Below are positions 1 through 8,408 of a stretch of 64,000 nt of DNA, in pieces. The notes under the pieces are model-generated. The model ran no database searches, was not told the DNA's origin, and saw only the letters and a program-made list of their open reading frames with translations. Source of the DNA: Dyadobacter arcticus. Lineage in GTDB: Bacteria; Bacteroidota; Bacteroidia; Cytophagales; Spirosomataceae. Position 1 is the stretch's first letter. Every line of letters starts with the position of its first letter. The stretch covers positions 310,001 to 374,000 of the forward strand of contig NZ_JAASQJ010000003.1 in NCBI RefSeq assembly GCF_011762185.1, given 5' to 3'. Position numbers and translations under genes: made by a program.

Positions 1-1
1 G

Positions 2-1102
2 AAATGGATCGCGCCGCATCAGCCTTTTATTGATATCAATTCAATGCAGTGGAAAGTGGGTGAAAATGAGTTCAGGCTGGAAATGCAGGGTGACACTTTC
101 GAAACTGAAGACCAGCGGAATTGGGGCGACGCTTCTTATAAAACCTATTGTACACCCTTACACATTCCTTTTCCGAGAAAGATCAATGTCGGGGACACCA
201 TTCTCCAGAAGGTGACCTTCAAAGCCAGCCTTTTTGAAATGCAATCGGAAAAAGTGCCGCAAAAGAATGTTATCCCTAACACTCAATTCAAAATTGGGAC
301 CTCTGCACCAGCGGCTCAGGATATTTCAAAGGAGTGTTTTGAGAAGTTGAAGGCAATGCGTTTTGATCATTTTCATGTTGAAATTGATTTCTCCGAAAAC
401 GGCTGGCGGGAAAAGTTTCTTGCACGGGCAAGCCAGGCAGCCATGTTAGGAATCAAAGTGGCGGCAGCGCTGGAATTAGGTAGTGATTTTCAAAATGATT
501 TTGACGTTTTTGTCAGCTTCTTGAGTGGCAATTTTTTGCAGTTGAAATCGCTGACATTGTTTAGCAAAGATGAATTGGTAACAAGCCAGGAAGTGATTGA
601 TCATATTCCCGAGATAAAAAGTCAGCTGGGAAACGCGAAGATTGGGATAGGGACCAAATATAATTTTACAGAATTGAACAGGTATAGGTTTGAGCCGGGA
701 ATGGCCGATTTTATCACCTTATCCTTTGATCCACAGGAACATGCATCCGATGATCTCACCATTATCGAAAATGCGGCAACTGTGAAATATATGGTTGAAA
801 GCTTGCATAATATGTACAAAAAGCCCGTCCACTTTTCGCCGGTAATGCTCAAACGCAGGTTTAATCCGTACGCAACAGACAAGCAACAAGTAAATCTGCC
901 TCGTGATAAACAAACGGATCCAAGACAAAAAATAGCTTTTCTGGCTGATTGGACAGCATTGCTTTTAAAGAATCTGGAAGAAACCGATGTAGCTTCTGTT
1001 ACACTTTACAGGGCGTTTGGTGAACTGGGATTGATGGATGAGATGGGAAATGAGTATCCTGTGTACCAAGAGATCAGAAATTATGCTGACCGGAATAAGT
1101 AG
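2..1102 (+). CDS. apnL: D-apionate lactonase-like protein (ApnL), 5' end outside window
   Basis: The reading frame is open to the left edge, so only the C-terminal ~366 residues are present. The first part has the G-D-T-F-E-x-E-D-Q-R-N-W and Y-K-T-Y-C-T-P-L stretch I associate with the beta-sandwich part of ApnL-type proteins. Residues after about 90 look like a (beta/alpha)8 barrel. ApnL opens D-apionolactone to D-apionate in apiose breakdown. The call rests mainly on context: the next two genes match OiaC and ApnO of the same pathway, and the next gene overlaps this one by 20 bp. It could otherwise be a generic glycoside-hydrolase-like protein. No signal peptide can be judged because the start is missing. 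Confidence 0.68.
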   Translation, partial: KWIAPHQPFIDINSMQWKVGENEFRLEMQGDTFETEDQRNWGDASYKTYCTPLHIPFPRKINVGDTILQKVTFKASLFEMQSEKVPQKNVIPNTQFKIGTSAPAAQDISKECFEKLKAMRFDHFHVEIDFSENGWREKFLARASQAAMLGIKVAAALELGSDFQNDFDVFVSFLSGNFLQLKSLTLFSKDELVTSQEVIDHIPEIKSQLGNAKIGIGTKYNFTELNRYRFEPGMADFITLSFDPQEHASDDLTIIENAATVKYMVESLHNMYKKPVHFSPVMLKRRFNPYATDKQQVNLPRDKQTDPRQKIAFLADWTALLLKNLEETDVASVTLYRAFGELGLMDEMGNEYPVYQEIRNYADRNK

Positions 1103-1910
1103 CTACACATACGGCTGGAATATCGGAGTGGAAAAAGCGATTCCCGCAAATGCTATGAATGAATTGGATTTGGTCGACTACACCATTGACTTCGGGTTGC
1201 AGTGCCTGCAAATTGGAGATAACCTTCCTGTACACACATTTAATGAGTCGCGAAAAGCAGATTTAAAACAATTGCTGATTAAAAACCAGATCAGACTAGA
1301 ACTGGGCGCAAGAAGACTAACTGCGGCGCATTTGCAAACCTACATCGAGCTCTGCCGGTTTTTCAATGCGCCCTTATTGCGCTTTGTGATTGATGGAGAT
1401 GATTATAAGCCTGATCTGATTGAAGTTAGCGCAATTATAAAAGACTTTTTACCCGAATTAAAAAAGTATAACATTACCCTTGGCATTGAAAATCATGATC
1501 GGTTTAAGGCAAAGCAGCTGGCTGATATGATGGAGGCAATAGGGGATGATCAAGTCGGAATCTGCCTCGATTGTGTGAATTCCATCGGGGCAGGAGAAGG
1601 TCTTGGCCACGTAACCGGGATTCTGGCATCATACACAGTGAACCTGCATATTAAAGATTTCACAATCAGTCGGTTAGCTCATAAAATGGGTTTTTTTGTA
1701 ATGGGAGAAATTGCGGGAACAGGAATGACAGACCTGCCCTTGCTTTTGGAAAAATTAGAAAAATACGGCCGCTGCCAGAGCGCCATTCTTGAACAATGGG
1801 TACCTCCCGAAATGAACATTGAAGACACTTGCCGCAAGGAAAAACATTGGGCAGCATTAGGTGTTGCTTACGTGAAATCAGTATTACTCAAACAGAAACA
1901 ATCGTTATAA
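1083..1910 (+). CDS. oiaC: Sugar phosphate isomerase/epimerase family TIM barrel, probable 3-oxo-isoapionate decarboxylase (OiaC-like)
   Basis: A 275-residue AP-endonuclease-2-type TIM barrel. The start at M-L-T-G-I-S-S-Y-T-Y-G-W is chosen because it begins the first barrel strand; the longer frame from 1038 only adds residues overlapping the upstream gene. Metal-ligand motifs of the family are visible: G-I-E-N-H-D (Glu) near residue 135, C-L-D-C-V-N-S (Asp) near 165, N-L-H-I-K-D (His) near 190 and a late Glu in A-I-L-E-Q-W. OiaC converts 3-oxo-isoapionate, the ApnO product, to L-erythrulose and CO2. That specific role is inferred from the ApnL-OiaC-ApnO order; on sequence alone only a sugar isomerase/epimerase-like enzyme can be claimed. 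Confidence 0.68.
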   Translation: MLTGISSYTYGWNIGVEKAIPANAMNELDLVDYTIDFGLQCLQIGDNLPVHTFNESRKADLKQLLIKNQIRLELGARRLTAAHLQTYIELCRFFNAPLLRFVIDGDDYKPDLIEVSAIIKDFLPELKKYNITLGIENHDRFKAKQLADMMEAIGDDQVGICLDCVNSIGAGEGLGHVTGILASYTVNLHIKDFTISRLAHKMGFFVMGEIAGTGMTDLPLLLEKLEKYGRCQSAILEQWVPPEMNIEDTCRKEKHWAALGVAYVKSVLLKQKQSL

Positions 1911-1922
1911 AATCACATTCGA

Positions 1923-2756
1923 ATGGCAAAGATCGCATTAGTGGGTGCAGGGGGCAAAATGGGTTGCCGGTTGACTGATAATTTCCTGAAAATGCCTGAA
2001 TATCAGGTATCTTATCTCGAAGTGAGTGAGGCGGGAATAGCAAATCTTGCCAGAAGAGGGGTTATGGTAAGTGAGCCGGGAGCGGGCGTTGCGGATGCAG
2101 ATATTGTTATTTTGGCGCTGCCGGATATTATTTTAGGTAAGCTTTCTGCAGACATTATCCCGCTGATGAAAGCTGGTGCAACGGTTCTTACGCTCGATCC
2201 CGCTGCGCCGCTCGATGGTGTCGTTTTTCACCGCGACGACCTGGGTTATGTTATAGCCCATCCCTGCCATCCTTCCGTGTTCAATTGGGAGCCAACGGAA
2301 GAAGCTTTTCGTGATTTTTATGGTGGTATTTCTGCAAAGCAATCCATTGTGGTAGCCTTAATGCATGGCAGTGAGGAGCATTTTGAATTGGGCAAACAGG
2401 TTGCGACGGATATGTACCAGCCCATTGACAAAGTGTACCGCATTACATTGGAACAAATGGCCACGCTGGAACCCGCCATGGTCGAAACGCTTGCGCAAAC
2501 CTGTATGGAAGTCGTGAAAGAGGGTTTTGATAGAATTGTGGAGCTGGGTGTGCCAGCGGATGCGGCCAGGGATTTTGTATTAGGCCACTTGCGAATCCAG
2601 ATCGCCGTTTTGTTCAAAGAAGTGAATGGCACCTTTTCGGATGCTGCTTATAAAATTTCAAAACGCGCCAAACCATTGATTTTTAAGGAAGGCTGGCAGA
2701 AAATATTTGAACTCGACGATATCAAGGAACAGGTTAAGGCCATTACCAATCACTAA
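1923..2756 (+). CDS. apnO: D-apionate oxidoisomerase-like dehydrogenase (ApnO)
   Basis: 277 residues. The N-terminus holds a Rossmann NAD(P) site (A-L-V-G-A-G-G-K-M-G, residues 5-14). The C-terminal half resembles the helical phosphogluconate-dehydrogenase C-terminal domain, with H-P-C-H-P-S in the linker and a long helical segment to the end. ApnO oxidises and isomerises D-apionate to 3-oxo-isoapionate, the substrate of the preceding gene product. It follows the OiaC-like gene by 12 bp and precedes the importer ATPase by 39 bp, so all five genes probably form one operon. The family assignment is firm; the exact substrate is inferred from gene order. Confidence 0.75.
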   Translation: MAKIALVGAGGKMGCRLTDNFLKMPEYQVSYLEVSEAGIANLARRGVMVSEPGAGVADADIVILALPDIILGKLSADIIPLMKAGATVLTLDPAAPLDGVVFHRDDLGYVIAHPCHPSVFNWEPTEEAFRDFYGGISAKQSIVVALMHGSEEHFELGKQVATDMYQPIDKVYRITLEQMATLEPAMVETLAQTCMEVVKEGFDRIVELGVPADAARDFVLGHLRIQIAVLFKEVNGTFSDAAYKISKRAKPLIFKEGWQKIFELDDIKEQVKAITNH

Positions 2757-2795
2757 TATCGTTTCTCATCGTTCAAGCTGGCAAATTTTATTGCG

Positions 2796-4265
2796 ATGCG
2801 CCTCGAACTGCATGCTATTTCGAAATCTTTTGGGCCGGTTAAAGCGGTGCAGAACATCAGCTTTGATCTGATGGAAGGAGAGGTACATGCCATTTGCGGC
2901 GAAAATGGCGCAGGGAAAAGTACATTGATGAACATACTGTCGGGTAATCTCAGCCCCGACAGCGGTGAGATTCGGATGGAGGGCAGCATGGTCAACTTTA
3001 AAAACCAAATGGATGCCAATGTTCATGGCATAGCCATTGTTTATCAGCACCTTAGTCTTTTTGATAATCAGAATGTTGCGGAGAACATTTTCGTAAACCG
3101 TTTTCCCGAGACAAGATCTGGCTTCATTAACTACACGCTGCTTTACCAGGAAACAGCCATTTTACTGCAAAAATTAGGGGTTGATCATCTTTTTCAACCA
3201 CAGACGAAGGTTTCAGAACTTTCGGCAGGGCAAAAACAAATGGTGGAAATTGCAAAGGCATTGTCGCAAAATCCATCGGTTTTGATCCTCGACGAACCTA
3301 CCGCCTCGATATCCGGAAATGATGCGCAAACGCTATTCCGGATCATTGTAGGCTTGAAAGCAGGAGGAACTTCGATCATTTATATCTCCCACCGTTTGGA
3401 TGAAATATTTGAAATCGCGGATCGGGTAACGGTTTTGAAAGACGGAAAATGGGTTGGCGTGTTCAAAATGGAGGTGTTGACTAGGGAGTCGCTGATTGCC
3501 ATGATGATAGGGAGGGAGATCAAAAAAATGGCTCGAAATTCCAATGTGGGAAAGGAAGTTGTGCTGGAAGTAAGGGGTTTATCCAATCAAAAAATACGTG
3601 ATATCTCTTTTAAAATTTACCAGGGCGAGATCCTAGCGCTGGCGGGACTGGTAGGAGCGGGGAGGACTGAAATCGCCAAAACGATTTTTGGAGCCATGCG
3701 AAAACAGGCAGGGGAAATACGGGTTAAAAACCGGGTCGTTGATATCAATAGTCCTGCTGACGCTGTAAAATACAAAATTGCATTTGTGCCCGAAGAACGT
3801 AAGGCGCTGGGCCTATTTGCAGGTATGTCCATTGCCGAAAACATCAATTCAGTCAATTTCAACGACGAACAACCTTTTTTTACAAATTCTACCGAAGTTG
3901 TTAAACGTGCAGAAACCTATAAAGAAAAGCTTAGGATCGTGAGCCACTCTGTCCGGCAACCTGTTGCCGCATTAAGTGGCGGTAACCAGCAAAAAGTGGT
4001 GCTAGCAAAATGGTTATCTACCAATCCTGACCTACTCATTATCGACGAGCCTACCCACGGAATCGACATTGGGGCAAAGTTTGAAATTTATGAAATGATC
4101 CAGAAGCTGGCGGTAGAAGGGATGTCCATCTTGCTTATTTCCAGTGAATTGCAGGAAGTACTGGCAATTTCTGATCGCATATTGGTGGTAAAAGATGGCA
4201 TGATCCAGAAGGAGCTGAAAACTGCCGATACCAGTGAGGAGGAAATTTTGAAATGGGCAATGTGA
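2796..4265 (+). CDS. Sugar ABC transporter ATP-binding protein (RbsA/XylG type)
   Basis: 489 residues with two ABC ATPase modules, as usual for the RbsA/MglA/XylG group. Module 1 has Walker A G-E-N-G-A-G-K-S-T (near residue 36), signature L-S-A-G-Q-K-Q and Walker B L-I-L-D-E-P-T. Module 2 has a degenerate P-loop (G-L-V-G-A-G-R-T-E, near 284), signature L-S-G-G-N-Q-Q and Walker B L-L-I-I-D-E-P-T. The weak second P-loop is normal for the family. It powers the permease/binding-protein fusion encoded 10 bp downstream. By context the substrate is probably apiose, apionate or a related sugar acid, which sequence alone cannot prove. Confidence 0.92.
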   Translation: MRLELHAISKSFGPVKAVQNISFDLMEGEVHAICGENGAGKSTLMNILSGNLSPDSGEIRMEGSMVNFKNQMDANVHGIAIVYQHLSLFDNQNVAENIFVNRFPETRSGFINYTLLYQETAILLQKLGVDHLFQPQTKVSELSAGQKQMVEIAKALSQNPSVLILDEPTASISGNDAQTLFRIIVGLKAGGTSIIYISHRLDEIFEIADRVTVLKDGKWVGVFKMEVLTRESLIAMMIGREIKKMARNSNVGKEVVLEVRGLSNQKIRDISFKIYQGEILALAGLVGAGRTEIAKTIFGAMRKQAGEIRVKNRVVDINSPADAVKYKIAFVPEERKALGLFAGMSIAENINSVNFNDEQPFFTNSTEVVKRAETYKEKLRIVSHSVRQPVAALSGGNQQKVVLAKWLSTNPDLLIIDEPTHGIDIGAKFEIYEMIQKLAVEGMSILLISSELQEVLAISDRILVVKDGMIQKELKTADTSEEEILKWAM

Positions 4266-4275
4266 ACCGAAAAAT

Positions 4276-6225
4276 ATGAAAAAGATCTTTTCAGAACGAA
4301 TTTATACCCTCACTTTGACCATCGGCGTGATAGCGGTTGCAGCCTCCATTATTTATCCCGACCAGTTTCCGACATTTCAGAATTTCAGCCAGATTTTCCT
4401 TAATCTTTCCATCGATACCATTGTGGCGGTGGGCATGATGTTGCTGATGATTTCCGGCGCTTTTGACCTTTCCGTTGGCTCGGTTGTCGCGTTTTCGAGC
4501 TGTTTGGCCGCCTATCTCATGTTTTTCATGCATGTTCCCGTTCCGGTTGCATTGCTGATCAGCCTGCTTGCCTCACTTTCTATCGGTGGGATCAATGGCT
4601 ATCTCATTGCATATCAGGGTATCAATCCGATGATCCAGACGCTGGCAATGATGGGTATTGTGCGAGGTTTGGCTTTACTGGTCAGCGGGGCGGGAATCCA
4701 GGGATTGCCTTACTGGTTCAATGCCATTTCACAATCCAGACTGCTGGGAATCCAAATGCCGATCTGGTATATGTTGCTCATTGTCATTGCGGTAGCCTTT
4801 CTGACGCGCAATACTACTTTTCTAAAACGATATTATTTTATAGGCGGAAATGACAAAGCCGCAGAACTTTCGGGCATTAATGTCAAAAAAATGAGGCTTT
4901 TTTCCTTTATGCTGATTTCCCTTCTGGCAGGTTTTGCCGGAATTCTACTAGCTTCGAGATTAGGCGCAGCGTTGCCCACATCCGGTCGGAACCTCGAATT
5001 GCGCGTTATTACGGCGGTAATTCTCGGTGGCGCCAGCTTACAGGGAGGGACTGGAAAGATACAGGGCGCATTATTGGGTGCCATATTAATGGGCCTGATC
5101 GCTAATATTATGATCATTGCGAGGGTATCCGGTTACTGGCAGGAAATTATCCTGGGTATCATCCTCATTCTGGCCGTATGGATTGACAGGATTTTGCAAA
5201 GGGGAAATTTCGGCGGCAATGTAAAGAAATGGACAGCATTGTTTCTATTGTCACTCACCGTCATGAGTTGTGAGCTTCCGCCACGAGAAGAGAATGCTTC
5301 CTCAGAAAAAATAGCTTTTGATACTACTCAAACCTTTGAAAATGAAGAATATGTGATGGTTACCACCGCAGTTTCTATGCCCATGTATGTCAATCACGAT
5401 CAGGCTGCATTTATCCGCTGGGGCAAGGCAAATCATGTGAAAGTTTCCATTTTAGGTCCTTCAGATTGGGATGTACCAGCGCAGATCAACACCATTGAAG
5501 AAGTAATTGGTACCCGTCCGACGGGTTTACTGATCAATGGTACCGACCCCGCGATTGCTGGTGCAATTAATAAGGCCGTGGACGCCGGGATCCCCACCGT
5601 CGTTTACGATTCTGACATTCCGAACTCAAAAAGGCATGCATTCCTCGGCACAAATTGGTACGAAATCGGACAAATGCAGGGAAATGAAATGGTGAAATTG
5701 ACCAGTGGAAAGGGGAAAATCGCGTATATGGGAATTCTGGGGCTTTCTAATATGGAAGACGGTTTTCGCGGTCTGCTTGATGTTTTCAAAAAATACCCGG
5801 GTATAGAAGTGGTCGGGAAGTATGATGACAAGGCCAATGTAGAAGAAGCCGCAAAGATCACTGCCGACCTCATTTCCGCGCATCCGGATCTGGCCGGACT
5901 CTGCGGTTTTGATTCTAATTCAGGTCCTGGGATAGCGCTTTCCGTAAAAGAGGCAGGGAAAGCAGGGAAAATAAAAATCACAACCGTCGATTGGGAGCCC
6001 GAGCATCTGAACCTTGTGAATGAAGGGATCATTCAATTATTGGCTGGTCAGAAACGCGAGCTTTTTACCTGGTATGGTGCTCAGTTTTTATACGATATGG
6101 TGCACAAAACCAATAAATTATCAACTAACGATTCAAAAGCCGGGATCACCAATCTACCTACAACCGTGAATACCGGATTAATCAAAATCACCAAAGAGAA
6201 CGTTGGGCAATTTTTGAAAAAGTAG
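4276..6225 (+). CDS. Fused sugar ABC permease and periplasmic binding protein
   Basis: 649 residues in one frame. Residues 1 to ~307 are an RbsC-like permease with many membrane helices and the cytoplasmic E-L-S-G-I-N-V loop near 197. A hydrophobic stretch (about 319-331) then ends in L-T-V-M-S-C332, which looks like a retained lipoprotein signal. From ~350 on there is a type I periplasmic sugar-binding domain (Peripla_BP_4 class: ligand motifs around L-L-I-N-G-T-D-P, V-V-Y-D-S-D and F-D-S-N-S-G-P). The fusion would tether the binding protein to the outer face of its own permease. No ATG lies at the junction that could start a separate binding protein; an out-of-frame ATG-TAA sits there. It is the last gene of the apionate operon. 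Confidence 0.9.
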   Translation: MKKIFSERIYTLTLTIGVIAVAASIIYPDQFPTFQNFSQIFLNLSIDTIVAVGMMLLMISGAFDLSVGSVVAFSSCLAAYLMFFMHVPVPVALLISLLASLSIGGINGYLIAYQGINPMIQTLAMMGIVRGLALLVSGAGIQGLPYWFNAISQSRLLGIQMPIWYMLLIVIAVAFLTRNTTFLKRYYFIGGNDKAAELSGINVKKMRLFSFMLISLLAGFAGILLASRLGAALPTSGRNLELRVITAVILGGASLQGGTGKIQGALLGAILMGLIANIMIIARVSGYWQEIILGIILILAVWIDRILQRGNFGGNVKKWTALFLLSLTVMSCELPPREENASSEKIAFDTTQTFENEEYVMVTTAVSMPMYVNHDQAAFIRWGKANHVKVSILGPSDWDVPAQINTIEEVIGTRPTGLLINGTDPAIAGAINKAVDAGIPTVVYDSDIPNSKRHAFLGTNWYEIGQMQGNEMVKLTSGKGKIAYMGILGLSNMEDGFRGLLDVFKKYPGIEVVGKYDDKANVEEAAKITADLISAHPDLAGLCGFDSNSGPGIALSVKEAGKAGKIKITTVDWEPEHLNLVNEGIIQLLAGQKRELFTWYGAQFLYDMVHKTNKLSTNDSKAGITNLPTTVNTGLIKITKENVGQFLKK

Positions 6226-6248
6226 GTTTGAATGTCAATGCTGATTGA

Positions 6249-6737
6249 TCAGAATGGCTTGTAGTCCTTCACACGAAGCTGCAATTCTGCCAATATTCCT
6301 CTCAACCTGCTATCCAGCTCATTACCAAGCGCTTCAAGTCCTTTTTCTGCTTTTGGATTAAAATTTTTCATCGGAATTGATCTGCCGTTGTCCATAAATT
6401 CAATACTTGTTATGGATGCGCGGTATTTTCTGTTAACACTTTCAACAGTAAGTACATACCGAAACTGGTAGCTGCCGCCAGGCGAATTTTCAGTCCGCTG
6501 GACGTTAATTGCGAGGTAACCCTGGCTCACAAAGTCGCCCGTTTCTTTGTCCGCAATTAATGTTTTGTTATCAGGGCCAAGTTGAGAAACGGCAATGCGG
6601 ACCCGTCTGAATAAATCGAGTTGGGAAACGCTTCCGCAATCAACAGTTTCGGAGTAAACTTTTTCGTCAGGAACATGGGATGCGAATGCAGTGACTGACA
6701 TGAGGCAAATGAGGGTGATAATGGACGATTTTAACAT
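6249..6737 (-). CDS. Exported protein, probable DUF4468 (TBP-like fold)
   Basis: About 162 residues from M-L-K-S-S-I-I-T, which starts a clear signal peptide ending near A-F-A-S-H; an earlier in-frame ATG (6770) would add 11 polar residues before it. The mature part has the S-x-x-D-L-F-x-R-x-R pattern, a G-x-F-V-S-Q-G-Y segment and alternating strands ending in a helix, as in the Bacteroidota family DUF4468. Its function is unknown; such proteins are periplasmic or surface-bound. It converges on the apionate operon with 23 bp between stop codons and belongs to no obvious operon. Confidence 0.6.
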   Translation of the reverse strand: MLKSSIITLICLMSVTAFASHVPDEKVYSETVDCGSVSQLDLFRRVRIAVSQLGPDNKTLIADKETGDFVSQGYLAINVQRTENSPGGSYQFRYVLTVESVNRKYRASITSIEFMDNGRSIPMKNFNPKAEKGLEALGNELDSRLRGILAELQLRVKDYKPF

Positions 6738-6838
6738 TTCGGCGGGCTTTAAGTTGACTTCAATGTTCAAATGTCCGCATGCTCGCCAGATTTGTATGAA
6801 TAAAATTATCGAGCGGTGAAAACAATTATAATCTGGTA

Positions 6839-7810
6839 TTATGCCTCCTTGCTGTATTTATTCCTGTAATCGACGGGTGTTAGCCCTGTCACTTTTTTGA
6901 AAACGTCCCTGAATGCCTTGGTATCGGTATATCCCACGTCAAACATCACCTCCGTAACATTTTTTCGGGACATTTCGAAGCTTCTCTTGGCCGCCTCCAC
7001 CCGCACCCGCCGCACATATTCATTGATAGTATTATTGGTCGCGCTTTTAAACCGCCTCTCAAAACTTCTGCGACTTACACTGGCAATATCCGCCAACTCC
7101 AGAATGCTTAATTTTTCAGCATAGTTATTTTCAATGTAATCCTGGATACCCCGGATTTCATTATCAGGATGTCCCTTCTGACCCCGGAAAATGGTAAAAG
7201 CCCTTTGATTATCACGGTCAATGTCAATGGCAAAGAACTTGGCAGCCAGAATGGCAAGGTCGCGGCTCGTATATTTTTCGAGGAGATAAATGAGTAAGTT
7301 CCAGATAGAATTGGCGCCACCGCTTGAATAAATTTTCCCTTCGTCGGTAATGATCGATCCGTCCACTACCTCTATCTGAGGATATTGAGCACGAAATTCA
7401 TCATAATATGCCCAATGGGTAGAGCATTTCTTTCCGTCTAATAAGCCCGTCGCACCAAGCAGGAAAGCACCCAGGCAGAGGGAGGATATTTCGGAGCCGC
7501 GTGCGTGCATCTGTAACATCCAGGGAATTGCTGGCCGGTTGAGATCTACTGCAGTCCTCAGGTCGCCGCACAATGCTGGGATTAGCACCAGGTCGGTATC
7601 CTCCACTTCACTCAGCAAGCGATCGACATGGACCGTATATTCGCCTGCCTGGGCCTTGATATCTTTGCTTAGTCCAACAAACTCTACCTCAAACATGGGT
7701 TTTTGCCCAATAGTATTTGCCAGGTCATTGGCGGCTGTGAACAGACGGTAAGCAGGTGTAATCGCCTCCATGTAGGCGCTTTGCGGAACGTACACTGAAA
7801 TGTGTTTCAT
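6839..7810 (-). CDS. GlxA-family transcriptional regulator (DJ-1/PfpI domain plus AraC DNA-binding domain)
   Basis: 323 residues. Residues 1 to ~185 form a DJ-1/PfpI-like sensor domain with the nucleophile-elbow cysteine in S-S-L-C-L-G-A-F. Residues ~220-320 are an AraC/XylS domain with two helix-turn-helix units (A-D-I-A-S-V-S-R-R-S-F-E-R-R-F and V-G-Y-T-D-T-K-A-F-R-D-V-F). Proteins of this type bind direct-repeat sites and often activate small detoxification-type genes. A VOC gene lies divergently 163 bp away, and the shared intergenic region holds a 29-bp direct repeat (7853-7881) found twice more in the window. A -7-like box for this gene lies at 7833-7840. The inducer is not predictable. 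Confidence 0.9.
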   Translation of the reverse strand: MKHISVYVPQSAYMEAITPAYRLFTAANDLANTIGQKPMFEVEFVGLSKDIKAQAGEYTVHVDRLLSEVEDTDLVLIPALCGDLRTAVDLNRPAIPWMLQMHARGSEISSLCLGAFLLGATGLLDGKKCSTHWAYYDEFRAQYPQIEVVDGSIITDEGKIYSSGGANSIWNLLIYLLEKYTSRDLAILAAKFFAIDIDRDNQRAFTIFRGQKGHPDNEIRGIQDYIENNYAEKLSILELADIASVSRRSFERRFKSATNNTINEYVRRVRVEAAKRSFEMSRKNVTEVMFDVGYTDTKAFRDVFKKVTGLTPVDYRNKYSKEA

Positions 7811-7832
7811 TTCAAAAGGGATTTAGAATTCT

Positions 7833-7840
7833 CAAATATA
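7833..7840 (-). promoter_or_regulatory. -7 promoter box for the GlxA-type regulator gene
   Basis: On the minus strand the sequence reads TATATTTG, an exact match to the Bacteroidota -7 consensus TAnnTTTG, 23 bp before the regulator start codon. No clear TTG -33 box was found at the usual distance, so it is a weak call. Confidence 0.4.
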
Positions 7841-7852
7841 GAAAAATAAAAT

Positions 7853-7881
7853 TGGCATTTTCACCCCCTTACAAAGGCGTT
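7853..7881 (+). promoter_or_regulatory. Direct-repeat operator, copy C, upstream of the VOC gene
   Basis: Two half-sites, TGGCATT and AGGCGTT, start 22 bp apart and flank a C-rich core (CACCCCC). It aligns without gaps to copies at 39028-39056 and 48219-48247 (18 of 29 identical positions with each, counted by hand). The right half ends 11 nt before a TAATTTTG -7 box, so a bound activator would cover the -33 region. It lies between the GlxA/AraC gene and the VOC gene; AraC-type proteins typically bind such two-turn-spaced direct repeats. The binding protein is inferred. Confidence 0.55.
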
Positions 7882-7892
7882 ATTACACCCGC

Positions 7893-7900
7893 TAATTTTG
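7893..7900 (+). promoter_or_regulatory. -7 promoter box of the VOC gene
   Basis: TAATTTTG matches TAnnTTTG exactly and lies 72 bp before the VOC start codon. The -33 position has no TTG and is instead occupied by the direct-repeat site at 7853-7881, as expected for an activator-dependent promoter. A short hairpin (TCGGCA/TGCCGA, 7926-7942) follows in the leader. Confidence 0.5.
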
Positions 7901-7972
7901 ACATCTCTATACCAATTTTGTAGCGTCGGCATTCATTGCCGATTCAAGCACAAAGAGACAAATCAAAATAAA

Positions 7973-8392
7973 ATGGCGATTTACCCCTTCCTTACCTTTA
8001 ATGGAAACTGCAAGGAGGCCATGCGCTTTTACCAGTCCTGCTTTGGCGGGGAGTTGCATTTCAAATATTTAGGTGAAGCGCCTTATGGTAAGAATCTGCC
8101 CATTGAAATGAAGCAACTCGTACTGCACGCAAGCCTGGTATCCGAGCACATCCGGCTTTTCGCGTCCGACATGCCTGGTGATGAAGGTTTGCTGAACGGA
8201 AATAGCATTTCACTGCTAATCAGCATTGCACAGAATGACGATCTTCAAAATGTATTTACAAGGCTTTCCAGAAGCGGAGAGGTAACTAATCCATTGTCGG
8301 AAAAGGCGCAATGGGCGACGCTGAGGGATAGATTCGAGGTTCAATGGATCTTTACAGCTGGGAACTCCTCCGACCAAAAAGTTAAATACTAA
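7973..8392 (+). CDS. VOC-family (PhnB/glyoxalase-like) protein
   Basis: 139 residues from M-A-I-Y-P-F-L-T-F, the usual start of PhnB-like VOC proteins; the frame is open back to 7898 but that region holds the promoter. The N-terminal G-N-C-K-E-A-M-R-F-Y and C-F-G-G-E-L motifs are typical. PhnB-like members are single-domain metal-fold proteins of mostly unknown reaction. The gene is divergent from the GlxA-type regulator, and its promoter carries the direct-repeat site also found before two other small-protein operons, so it is a likely target of that regulator. Confidence 0.85.
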   Translation: MAIYPFLTFNGNCKEAMRFYQSCFGGELHFKYLGEAPYGKNLPIEMKQLVLHASLVSEHIRLFASDMPGDEGLLNGNSISLLISIAQNDDLQNVFTRLSRSGEVTNPLSEKAQWATLRDRFEVQWIFTAGNSSDQKVKY

Positions 8393-8408
8393 TTAACATT
8401 TGCTTAAA

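Noticed and set aside
622-882. Minus-strand open frames inside the ApnL-like gene
   Set aside because: They overlap a gene with a clear domain pattern, lack family-like sequence and have no promoter; they are antisense shadows.
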